Shown: positions 1-12,400 of the stretch, piece after piece
Layout: every line of letters begins with the position of its first letter
Numbering within the stretch: position 1 is the first letter of the stretch
Source of the DNA: Liolophura sinensis
Taxonomy: Eukaryota; Mollusca; Polyplacophora; Chitonida; Chitonidae
DNA length: 64,000 bases
Direction of reading: 5' to 3'
NCBI RefSeq assembly: GCF_032854445.1
Contig: NC_088295.1
Coordinates: forward strand, 2,792,501-2,856,500
The notes under the pieces: generated by a model
What the model saw: only the letters and a program-made list of their open reading frames with translations
Databases searched by the model: none
Told to the model about the DNA's origin: nothing
Made by a program: the position numbers and the translations under genes

Positions 1-21
1 CTGCTTTAACAAAGCTTGTAG
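1..21 (-). CDS. RUN gene exon, 5' part only (cut by window edge)
   Basis: The last acceptor of the 75-bp array lies next to the window edge and is followed by LQALLKQ. Phase 0 matches the previous exon. The interior copies of the array extend this to LQALLKQNQGWQI, which fits the final helix and strand of a PDZ fold. The true exon presumably continues left of position 1. Which of the six acceptors is used is not known. Confidence 0.45.
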
Positions 22-445
22 CTGGAAAAAGAGAGACAAATCATTAGGTGAACTTCATATTTGCCATCCCTGATTCTGCTTTAACAAAGCTTGTAGCTGG
101 GAAAAAGAGACAAATCATTTGGTGAACTTCATATCTGCCATCCCTGATTCTACTTTAACAAAGCTTGTAGCTGGTGAAAAAAGAGACAAATCATTAGGTG
201 AACTTCATATCTGCCATCCCTGATTCTGCTTTAACAAAGCTTGTAGCTGGGGAAAAAGAGACAAATCATTAGGTGAACTTCATATCTGCCATCCCTGATT
301 CTGCTTTAACAAAGCTTGTAGCTGGAAAAAAAAAGAGACAAATCATTAGGTGTACTTAATATCTGCCATCCCTGATTCTGTTTTAACAAAGCTTGTAGCT
401 GGGGGGAAAAAAAGAGACAAGTCATTATGTGAAATTCATGCTTAC
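1..445. repeat. 75-bp tandem array carrying a splice acceptor and exon start, 6 copies
   Basis: Six units start near 4, 79, 153, 229, 304 and 381 (spacing 74-77). On the minus strand each unit has a pyrimidine-rich tract ending in CCAG followed by CTACAAGCTTTGTTAAA and on to GGGATGGCAGATAT. The codons after the AG read LQALLKQNQGWQI in nearly every copy before a TGA; the outermost copy differs. The unit is therefore an acceptor plus about 13 codons plus intron. Confidence 0.85.
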
Positions 446-3400
446 AACTGCAGTTTGATAAACAAGCTAACAACGTTCAGGTGACCGCTGCACCAGTCAA
501 CTGCAACAAGAGAAAGCAACAACCATGCATGCTTAGATTTCTACCTATGTATCTACTAAAGTTTATACCTGCCAAAAATACGCACTGTAAATCACCAATA
601 ATTTTCATAGAACTTTTTTAATAACTAATTGTTGTGCACTATAAACTGTAGTTCAGACACTTGATTAGATAGTAAAAATCATGTGAAATTTTACGTCATT
701 ACTGTTTCATTTTTTTCTTTCTTTTTTTGTGATTAGATGGTGAATGCCATGAAGTTATAGCCGGTTTTATATTGTATTTGCATTCTGCGCTGAGTTCATG
801 TATGAGCACTGTGTCCACTCACTTTTCCTTTCTTCCCCCACTTGAGGCAGTAGCCATACATATCATCAAGTACATCTCCGGACACCACCTTACCCTGGAA
901 GAACAGAACAACACAATTATCATCCAGCACATCTCCGAACACCACCTTACTCTGGTAGAACAGAACAACACAATTATCATCCAGCACATCTCCGGACACC
1001 GCCTTACTCTGGTAGAACAGAACAATACAATTGTCATCCAGCACATCTCCGGACACCATCTTATGCTGGTAGTACAGAACAACACAATTATCATCCAGCA
1101 CATTTTCGGACACCACCTTAGTCTGGTAGAACAGAACAACACAATTACACTTCATCCAAACAGTACCACAATAAAAATAGCTACCACCTTACCCTGAGCA
1201 GAAGAACATCATAACTATATATGAGACACCTAAGGCTTTATTGATCTTGTAGAGGTGATCTGAGTAAAAGATAAGATGATATCGAGGTGGCAAAATGTGA
1301 GCTTCAGCACTTACAAGTCATATTTTATGACCTTTATTTACATCTACAACTGTACTTCTTCAGGCAATTTTTCACGGCAAATACAGTATACATGATCAAA
1401 AAATTTGTCAGTGACACATACGTGTGAGGACAAGGATCAAGAGTGATGTGTGACAATGTGTACAGACAAGACAAAGGGTCGTAGTCACTGGTATACTGGA
1501 GCTACATGTGAGGACAAGGATCAAGAGTGATTTGTGACAGTGTGTACAGACAAGACAAAGGGTCGCAGTCGCTGGTACACTGTAGGAACAGGTGAGGACA
1601 AGGATCAAGAGTGATTTGTGACAGTGTGTACAGACAAGACAAAGGGTCATAGTCACTGGTATGCTGGAGCTACATGTGAGGACATGGATCAAGAGTGATT
1701 TGTGACAGTGTGTACAGACAAGACAAAGGGTCATAGTCACTGGTACACTGTAGCTACATGTGAGGACAAGGATCAAGAGTGATGTGTGACAATGTGTACA
1801 GACAAGACAAAGGGTCATAGTCACTGGTACACTGTAGCTACATGTGAGGACATGGATCAAGAGTGATTTGTGACAGTGTGTACAGACAAGACAAAGGGTC
1901 GCAGTCGCTGGTACACTGTAGGTACAGGTGAGGACAAGGATCAAGAGTGATGTGTGACAGTGTGTACAGACAAGACAAAGGGTCATAGTCACTGGTACAC
2001 TGTAGCTACATGTGAGGACATGGATCAAGAGTGATTTGTGACAGTGTGTACAGACAAGACAAAGGGTCGCAGTCGCTGGTACACTGTAGGTACAGGTGAG
2101 GACAAGGATCAAGAGTGATGTGTGACAGTGTGTACAGACAAGACAAAGGGTCGCAGTCGCTGGTACACTGTAGGTACAGGTGAGGACAAGGATCAAGAGT
2201 GATGTGTGACAATGTGTACAGACAAGACAAAGGGTCATAGTCACTGGTACACTGTAGCTACATGTGAGGACAAGGATCAAGAGTGATGTGTGACAGTGTG
2301 TACAGACAAGACAAAGGGTAATAGTCACTGGTATACTGTAGCTACATGTGAGGACAAGGATCAAGAGTGATTTGTGACAGTGTGTACAGACAAGACAAAG
2401 GGTCATAGTCACTGGTACACTGTAGCTACATGAGGACATGGATCAAGAGTGATGTGTGACAATGTGTACAGACAAGACAAAGGGTCATAGTCACTGGTAC
2501 ACTGTAGCTACATGTGAGGACAAGGATCAAGAGTGATGTGTGACAATGTGTACAGACAAGACAAAGGGTCATAGTCACTGGTATGCTGGAGCTACATGTG
2601 AGGACAAGGATCAAGAGTGATTGGTGACAGTGTGTACAGACAAGACAAAGGGTAATAGTCACTGGTACACTGTAGCTACATGTGAGGACAAGGATCAAGA
2701 GTGATTTGTGACAGTGTGTACAGACAAGACAAAGGGTCATAGTCACTGGTATACTGTAGCTACATGTGAGGACAAGGATCAAGAGTGATTTGTGACAGTG
2801 TGTACAGACAAGACAAAGGGTCGTAGTCACTGGTATACTGGAGCTACATGTGAGGACAAGGATCAAGAGTGATTTGTGACAGTGTGTACAAGTAAGACAA
2901 AGGGTCATAGTCACTGGTACACTGTAGCTACATGTGAGGACAAGGATCAAGAGTGATTTGTGACAGTGTGTACAGACAAGACAAAGGGTCGTAGTCGCTG
3001 GTACACTGTAGCTACATGTGAAGACAAGGATCAAGAGTGATTTGTGACAGTGTGTACAGACAAGACAAAGGGTCGTAGTCGCTGGTATACTGTAGCTACA
3101 TGTGAGGACAAGGATCAAGAGTGATTTGTGACAGTGTGTACAGACAAGACAAAGGGTCGTAGTCACTGGTATACTGGAGCTACATGTGAGGACAAGGATC
3201 AAGAGTGATTTGTGACAGTGTGTACAGACAAGACAAAGTGTCATAGTCACTGGTATACTGGAGCTACATGTGAGGACAAGGATCAAAAGTGATTTGTGAC
3301 AGTGTGTACAGACAAGACAAAGGGTAATAGCCACTGGTATACTGGAGCTACATGTGAGGACAAGGATCAAGAGTGATTTATGACAGTGTGTACAAACAAG

Positions 3401-6400
3401 ACAAAGTGTCATAGTCACTGGTATACTGGAGCTACATGTGAGGACAAGGATCAAGAGTGATTTGTGACAGTGTGTACAGACAAGACAAAGGGTAATAGCC
3501 ACTGGTATACTGGAGCTACATGTGAGGACAAGGATCAAGAGTGATTTATGACAGTGTGTACAGACAAGACAAAGGGTAATAGTCACTGGTATGCTGGAGC
3601 TACATGTGAGGACAAGGATCAAGAGTGATTTGTGACAGTGTGTACAGACAAGACAAAGGGTCGTAGTCGCTGGTATACTGTAGCTACATGTGAGGACAAG
3701 GATCAAGAGTGATTTGTGACAGTGTGTACAGACAAGACAAAGGGTCGTAGTCGCTGGTATACTGTAGCTACATGTGAGGACAAGGATCAAGAGTGATTTG
3801 TGACAGTGTGTACAGACAAGACAAAGGGTCATAGTCACTGGTATACTGGAGCTACATTTGAGGACAAGGATCAAGAGTGATTTGTGACATTGTGTACAGA
3901 CAAGACAAAGGGTCATAGTCACTGGTATGCTGGAGCTACATGTGAGGACAAGGATCAAGAGTGATTTGTGACAGTGTGTACAGACAAGACAAAGGGTCAT
4001 AGTCACTGGTATGCTGGAGCTACATGTGAGGACATGGATCAAGAGTGATTTGTGACAGTGTGTACAGACAAGACAAAGGGTCATAGTCACTGGTATACTG
4101 GAGCTACATGTGAGGACAAGGATCAAGAGTGGTGTGACAGTGTGTACAGACAAGACAAAGGGTCGTAGTCACTGATACACTGGAGCTGCATAGGAGAGCA
4201 AGGATCAAGAGTGATGTGTGACAGTGTGTACAGACAAGACAAAGGGTCATAGTCACTGGTATACTGTAGGTACAGGTGAGGACAAGGATCAAGAGTGATT
4301 TGTGACAATGTGTACAGACAAGACAAAGGGTCATAGTCACTGGTACACTGTAGCTCCATGTGAGGACAAGGATCAAGAGTGATGTGTGACAATGTGTATA
4401 GACAAGACAAAGGGTCGTAGTCACTGGTATACTGTAGCTACATATAAGGACAAGGATCAAGAGTGATTTGTGACAGTGTGTACAGACAAGACAATGGGTC
4501 GCAGTCGCTGGTATACTGGAGCTACATGTGAGGACAAGGATCAAGAGTGATGTGTGACAGTGTGCACAGACAAGACAAAGGGTCATAGTCACTGGTATGC
4601 TGGAGCTACATGGGAGTACATGGATCAAGAGTGATTTGTGACAGTGTGTACAGACAAGACAAAGGGTCATAGTCACTGGTACACTGTAGCTCCATGTGAG
4701 GACAAGGATCAAGAGTGATGTGTGACAATGTGTATAGACAAGACAAAGGGTCGTAGTCACTGGTATACTGTAGCTACATATAAGGACAAGGATCAAGAGT
4801 GATTTGTGACAGTGTGTACAGACAAGACAATGGGTCGCAGTCGCTGGTATACTGGAGCTACATGTGAGGACAAGGATCATGAGTGATGTGTGACAGTGTG
4901 CACAGACAAGACAAAGGGTCATAGTCACTGGTATGCTGGAGCTACATGGGAGTACATGGATCAAGAGTGATTTGTGACAGTGTGTACAGACAAGACAAAG
5001 GGTCATAGTCACTGGTATACTGGAGCTACATGTGAGGACAAGGATCAAGAGTGATTGGTGACAGTGTGTACAGACAAGACAAAGGGTCATAGTCACTGGT
5101 ATACTGGAGCTACATGGGAGTACATGGATCAAGAGTGATTTGTGACAATGTGTACAGACAAGACAAAGGGTAATAGTCACTGGTATACTGTAGCTACATA
5201 TAAGGACAAGGATCAAGAGTGATTTGTGACAGTGTGTACAGACAAGACAATGGGTCGCAGTCGCTGGTATACTGGAGCTACATGTGAGGACAAGGATCAT
5301 GAGTGATGTGTGACAGTGTGCACAGACAAGACAAAGGGTCATAGTCACTGGTATGCTGGAGCTACATGGGAGTACATGGATCAAGAGTGATTTGTGACAG
5401 TGTGTACAGACAAGACAAAGGGTCATAGTCACTGGTATACTGGAGCTACATGTGAGGACAAGGATCAAGAGTGATTGGTGACAGTGTGTACAGACAAGAC
5501 AAAGGGTCATAGTCACTGGTATACTGGAGCTACATGGGAGTACATGGATCAAGAGTGATTTGTGACAATGTGTACAGACAAGACAAAGGGTAATAGTCAC
5601 TGGAATACTGCAGGTACATGGGAGGACATGGATCAAGAGTGATGTGTGACAGTGTGTACAGACAAGACAAAGGGTCGCAGTCGCTGGTATACTGTAGGTA
5701 CAGGTGAGGACAAGGATCAAGAGTGATGTGTGACAGTGTGTACAGACAAGATAAAGGGTCACAGTCGCTGGTACACTGTAGCTACATGTGAGGACAAGGA
5801 TCAAGAGTGATGTGTGAAAGTGTGTACAGACAAGACAAAGGGTCACAGTCACTGGTATACTGGAGCTACATGTGAGGACAAGGATCAAAAGTGATGTGTG
5901 ACAGTGTGTACAGACAAGACAAAGGGTAATAGTCACTGGTACACTCACTGTAGCTACATGTGAGGACATGGATCAAGAGTGATTTGTGACAGTGTGTACA
6001 GACAAGACAAAGGGTCACAGTCACTGGTATACTGGAGCTACATGTGAGGACAAGGATCAAAAGTGATGTGTGACAGTGTGTACAGACAAGACAAAGGGTA
6101 ATAGTCACTGGTATACTGCAGGTACATGGGAGGACATGGATCAAGAGTGATGTGTGACAGTGTGTACAGACAAGACAAAGGGTAATAGTCACTGGTACAC
6201 TCACTGTAGCTACATGTGAGGACAAGGATCAAGAGTGATGTGTGACAGTGTGTACAGACAAGACAAAGGGTAATAGTCACTGGTATACTGTAGCTACATG
6301 TGAGGACATGGATCAAGAGTGATGTGTGACAGTGTGTACAGACAAGACAAAGGGTAATAGTCACTGGTACACTCACTGTAGCTACATGTGAGGACAAGGA

Positions 6401-9400
6401 TCAAGAGTGATGTGTGACAGTGTGTACAGACAAGACAAAGGGTAATAGTCATTGGTATACTGTAGCTACATGTGAGGACAAGGATCAAAAGTGATGTGTG
6501 ACGATGTGTACAGACAAGACAAAGGGTCGTAGTCACTGGTATACTGTAGGTACATGTGAGGACATGGATCAAGAGTGATGTGTGACAGTGTGTACAGACA
6601 AGACAAAGGGTAATAGTCACTGGTACACTCACTGTAGCTACATGTGAGGACAAGGATCAAGAGTGATGTGTGACAGTGTGTACAGAAAAGAGAAAGGGTA
6701 ATAGTCACTGGTATACTGTAGCTACATGTGAGGACAAGGATCAAAAGTGATGTGTGACGATGTGTACAGACAAGACAAAGGGTCATAGTCATTGGTATAC
6801 AGGAGCTACATGTGAGGACATGGATCAAGAGTGATGTGTGACAGTGTGTACAGACAAGACAAAGGGTAATAGTCACTGGTATACTGTAGGTACATGTGAG
6901 GACAAGGATCAAGAGTGATTTGTGACAGTGTGTACAGACAAGACAAAGGGTCACAGTCACTGGTATACTGGAGCTACATGTGAGGACAAGGATCAAGAGT
7001 GATTTGTGACAGTGTGTACAGACAAAACAAAGGGTAATAGTCACTGGTATACTGGAGCTACATGGGAGGACATGGATCAAGAGTGATTTGTGACAGTGTG
7101 TACAGACAAAACAAAGGGTAATAGTCACTGGTATACTGTAGCTACATGTGAGGACAAGGATCAAGAGTGATTTGTGACAGTGTGTACAGACAAAACAAAG
7201 GGTAATAGTCACTGGTATACTGGAGCTACATGGGAGGACATGGATCAAGAGTGATTTGTGACAGTGTATACAGACAAAACAAAGGGTAATAGTCACTGGT
7301 ATACTGTAGCTACATGTGAGGACATGGATCAAGAGTAATGTGTGACAGTGTGTACAGACAAGACAAAGGGTAATAGTCACTGGTACACTCACTGTAGCTA
7401 CATGTGAGGACAAGGATCAAAAGTGATGTGTGACGATGTGTACAGACAAGACAAAGGGTAACAGTCACTGGTACACTGTAGCTCCATGTGAGGACAAGGA
7501 TGGAGAGTGATGTACAGATACATGTAACACATGTACAATGTGAGGACAAGGACGGAGAGTGATGTGCACATACATGTAACACATGTGCAATGTGAGGACA
7601 AGGACGGAGAGTGATGTACAGATACATGTAACACATGTGCAATGTGAGGACAAGGACGGAGAGTGATGTACAGATACATGTAACACATGTGCAATGTGAG
7701 GACAAGGACGGAGAGTGATGTACAGATACATGTTACACATGTACAATGTGAGGAGAAAGCACATCTTACATCCTCTTCTGCCACACTGCCCTCCTCCACG
7801 GCCAGGACCACAGCCCGACCCTTCACGTACCTGCAACAGGCAAAAACACTGTACAAGTACCAACTAGCAGAGGTGGGGAACGGAGGTTGGAGGGGTGAGG
7901 GGCGTGGGTTACAGTGTGGTACAAGAACAACACAGTAGAGACAAGGAGTAAACCTGTCCAACACCCTTTTCCCCATACATCACTGTAACCAAAGCTCCCC
8001 AAACAACACTGTAACCAAAGCTGACCTTCCCTCAACAAAAACGATTACACTATGTACATGTAGGAGAGAACAGAGCACACTGATTGTTGTGAGCACACTG
8101 ATTGTTGTGAGCACACTGATTGTTGTGAGCACACTGACTGTTGCCAGCACACTTCACACTGCCATCTGTATATGTCATACTATTATAAAATTGTGCAGTA
8201 GATGACTGAAATATAAGACATTGACGACAGAGCAGAGTAATGTACAATCCCTGTGTGAGTCACACATTTCACAGTGTGTTACAATAATCCAGTTACAGGT
8301 ACAGTATACATACACAGATCACACTTAAATACCTTATACATTTAGTATCCTATAGACAAAGAAAGACAAAGAAAGCCAGTTAAAATAAAATTATGTTATA
8401 AAGAATTTATTTCATTTTACTTGAAATGAAATACACCAGTTTGAAGGTCAAAACATCAGGCAGAATGGCAGACACAATGGAAATGAATAATAATTTTATG
8501 ATCACATGAGGCCTACGTAGAAAACTCACTGAAAATGAATTCCTAGATCCTTTGTTGGAACAAACTCATATTGCCTGTACCTCTGAAAGCAAAGAAGTAA
8601 AAAATAAAACAAATAGAAAAAAACTAGACATTTCACAAGAACCTTGCTATGCTAGAGTACATTGCTCGCATACATGTATGTCAGTCATGAGAGGAAAACT
8701 AAAAGCCAGAGTTCTTTCATGCAAGTTTGAGACATTACATGGTCTGTTTAAAAACAAACATATACAGGGTATTAAATAAGATAATTTCATCATTAACATA
8801 GAAAAATAGCACATATAATCCTTCAACCTTTTCCTATATGAAAGATAAACTTTCAGCACAATTAATACAGATTTTTAATTTGATTTTGGAGGCAAAAAAA
8901 CTACACTGGTTGGATTGGATTATTTCCGGACTGCGTTAAGGAAACCTGTGCACACCAAAACATACAACAAAATCGGCCCTGACCAGAAATGGACGAAACT
9001 GTCTGATAGGTGTACTTTATTATCTATAGACTGTGAAACAGACTGTCCAATAGAAGCCATGTACCATGTTTCAATTTAATACGATGAGCTGGTAGGGAGC
9101 TGACATGATCTAAAGTCAACGATTACTTACAGGGATTTTCCAGGTTTCATCCAGGAAACTGGCATTCTGGTAAATAAACAATTATACAAATAAGTAAATA
9201 AAATCAGTTTGAAAAGTTTGTTTTAAATTTTTATCACTAAAATTTATTCTATACCCATACAATATACATGTAGACTATGTAACTCTGTCAGATCACAACA
9301 CATAAGACAGATGAAAGAGCATTATACTGGACACAATGAATTGACATACCTTTAAATTAAGTAAAAAGTTGACCTCTGTGACTTCAAATAGTAATGACAT

Positions 9401-12400
9401 CAAAATTTCTGAAAAAAAAAAGACACCAATGAAAATTACAACTTTTTAATTCAGTTAAGAAACAGGGCAAAGGAACCAGCATGAAGGGCTATGAACTGAC
9501 ACAAATAAAGGAATGCATGTAGAATTTTACAGCAATCAGCAAAACAAATGGTGCACATCTAGTAATACATATGGCAAATGACCTAACATTTCTCCCATGG
9601 CCAAGCTGTAAACTTTGCCTGATTCTGACAGCTGATTTTATTTGGATGGTAGGATGATTTCCTACTGGAAAAAAATTAAAGCTCCAAAAGTAATATTTAA
9701 GGGCATTTATTTGCCTCAAATCTTAAGTCATTAACCATAGTATGACAATATGAAACATTATCTTCAATGACTTCATCATGCAACTTACTATAATGTACGG
9801 CAGCAGTGCACATATAATGTGTGGCAGCAGTGCACATATAATGTGTGGCAGCAGTGCACATATAATGTGTGGCAGCAGTGCACATATAATGTACGGCAGC
9901 AGTGCACATATAATGTACGGCAGCAGTGCACATATAATGTGTGGCAGCAGTGCACATATAATGTACGGCAGCAGTGCACATATAATGTGTGGCAGCAGTG
10001 CACATATAATGTGTGGCAGCAGTGCACATATAATGTGTGGCAGCAGTGCACATATAATGTACGGCAGCAGTGCACATATAATGTGTGGCAGCAGTGCACA
10101 TATAATGTACGGCAGCAGTGCACATATAATGTGTGGCAGCAGTGCACATATAATGTACGGCAGCAGTGCACATATAATGTGTGGCAGCAGTGCACATATA
10201 ATGTACGGCAGCAGTGCACATATAATGTGTGGCAGCAGTGCACATATAATGTGTGGCAGCAGTGCACATATAATGTACGGCAGCAGTGCACATATAATGT
10301 GTGGCAGCAGTGCACATATAATGTACGGCAGCAGTGCACATATAATGTGTGGCAGCAGTGCACATATAATGTACGGCAGCAGTGCACATATAATGTACGG
10401 CAGCAGTGCACATATAATGTGTGGCAGCAGTGCACATATAATGTACGGCAGCAGTGCACATATAATGTACGGCAGCAGTGCACATATAATGTACGGCAGC
10501 AGTGCACATATAATGTACGGCAGCAGTGCACATATAATGTAAGGCAGCAGTGCACATATAATGTGTGGCAGCAGTGCACATATAATGTGTGGCAGCAGTG
10601 CACATATAATGTGTGGCAGCAGTGCACATATAATGTGTGGCAGCAGTGCACATATAATGTGTGGCAGCAGTGCACATATAATGTGTGGCAGCAGTGCACA
10701 TATAATGTGTGGCAGCAGTGCACATATAATGTGTGGCAGCAGTGCACATATAATGTAATTCATGTGAATGAATACAGAACATGCCTTACCAACTACACAT
10801 ACAATGTACACCAAATGAATGCTAGACATACCTCTGAGAATTTCATCTCCGATAATAGAATTGCCAGGCTCATACCAGGACTACAACACACAGATGTACA
10901 TGTAAAGTTAGAAACACACACACACACAACTTGTAGTACATGTATGTCTGGCTGCAGACAACGACAGAGGGACAGTTCTGCTGGAGACAAATCTATTTAC
11001 AGAATGTGTGTACATGCAACAACAAACAAGGCTGGGGAAATACATTATCCGTGACAAATACTTTGACTCACAATGGCTGGTTTTATGGAAACACTAGGAC
11101 GAATCCGTCTTCAATGTGATCGCACACACATGCACTGGTTCTCTTCATACGACAGACCTTATTCAGTCCACCGCCATAGTCAGACATTGTAAACAAGACA
11201 AGTATTACAGTCAATTATTGACCTGCTGTGATATGATGTTAAGATGGGCAGAGGTCCTTTACTCTTCTGCTGTTTGCACTGTCCAAAAATGCAGCATATA
11301 TCCTTTTGGACACCAAGTCTCGGTTGGAATCTAGTCATGGCTAAGGTCTATAACACACACAGTCTGTAAGATGTTCATGTACTATGAAAACATCATCACC
11401 CATGCAATCTTACACATGTCATGTAACCACCAGAGTTGTTTTACCTCAGCCAGGTCTCCAGACTTCAGCAGGATATCTATGGGGACACTCAGCACTTTCT
11501 TCACCAGAGCCCCACGTAGGAAGAGTCGACCTTGTCCCTGTAAGGTCATAGTCTGTTGACAAAAACATACCAGATACAAGCTAAATGAGGGTACACAAAA
11601 GACAACACGTCTGTCCACGTATGAGGGTTCACAATACACAACAAATCACAGCACTGTCTGGTCTGTTTACATACCAGACACAGGCTACATGAGGATTCAC
11701 AGCAGACAACACATCACACAAAATGTCTGTCCACATACCAAAAACAGGCTACACGAGGCTCACAACAGACAACACATTACGCAAAATGTCTGTTCACATG
11801 CCTGACACAGGTCAGATAAGGATCACAACAGACAGCACATTACAGCACTGGTCTGTCTAGATATCAACAGTACGAACACAAAATACTTTTACAAATATAA
11901 ATGTACAGTACTTTACATACCCTGTATATACATGTGTTTACATATATTCATGTACAGTACAGCCAGATCCTAACCATCAATCCTACGCCCACTGTGGTTG
12001 GGTGGCCCATGTATCTTATGCCCACTATACGCAGACCCTGGTTGGACCCTGATCAAATACTGGTGTCACCCTCCACTTACCATCTGCGTAGAGCCGCCAC
12101 AGGGTCTGCTCACTGTTCGCCAACAGTCCGTGCATGGTGGCGCTATGGTCAGCTTATCATTTTACGACATTCATTCACTAGATGGAGTTTGATGTCATGA
12201 CACTGGACATACACTGTAGGCCTTGTATTATTTGCAAGAATTTCTCTGCACATTTTAAAGATTTATTACTGATTCTGAACATGACACATGCACAGAAAAG
12301 GATGATATATTCTGGTGTTTTGCCATAATTTATACATGGATAGGTAGAGGAATATTCTGGCTTGATTTTATAAAGGTTCAGGATTTAGAAAAGATTTAGG

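Noticed and set aside
480-510. Acceptor-like TTGTTGCAG on the minus strand with VVSLFIKLQ in one frame
   Set aside because: The phase required by exon 823-894 gives a stop after seven codons; the frame that looks protein-like does not match phase.
772-1197. Plus-strand 141-codon frame with HHLTLVEQNNTIIIQHIS repeats
   Set aside because: It is the antisense shadow of the 57-bp exon-derived array.
1408-7705. Very long minus-strand open frames (up to 621 codons) rich in Cys, Leu and His
   Set aside because: They are translations of the 84-bp array. The unit is divisible by three and stop-poor, with no start context, splice sites or family resemblance, and they lie in an intron of the RUN gene.
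9792-10756. Direct repeats resembling a CRISPR array (also 54705-57085)
   Set aside because: Units are contiguous with no unique spacers, lengths vary, and the locus is in an animal intron.
9697-11054. Overlapping frames of 250-410 codons on both strands (HYMCTAA, QQCTYNVW and similar repeats)
   Set aside because: All are readings of the 24-bp array in different frames. Simultaneous openness on both strands shows it is a property of the unit, not coding.
11571-11610. Candidate missing RUN microexon ending at GTATGT
   Set aside because: Phase and length fit, but the intron left before exon 11445-11552 would be only 18 bases, too short to splice, and the sequence is one unit of a decayed repeat.
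12050-12150. Inverted repeat CAGACCCTG / CAGGGTCTG as a tRNA or structured RNA
   Set aside because: Arms are short and no tRNA arms or box motifs are present.
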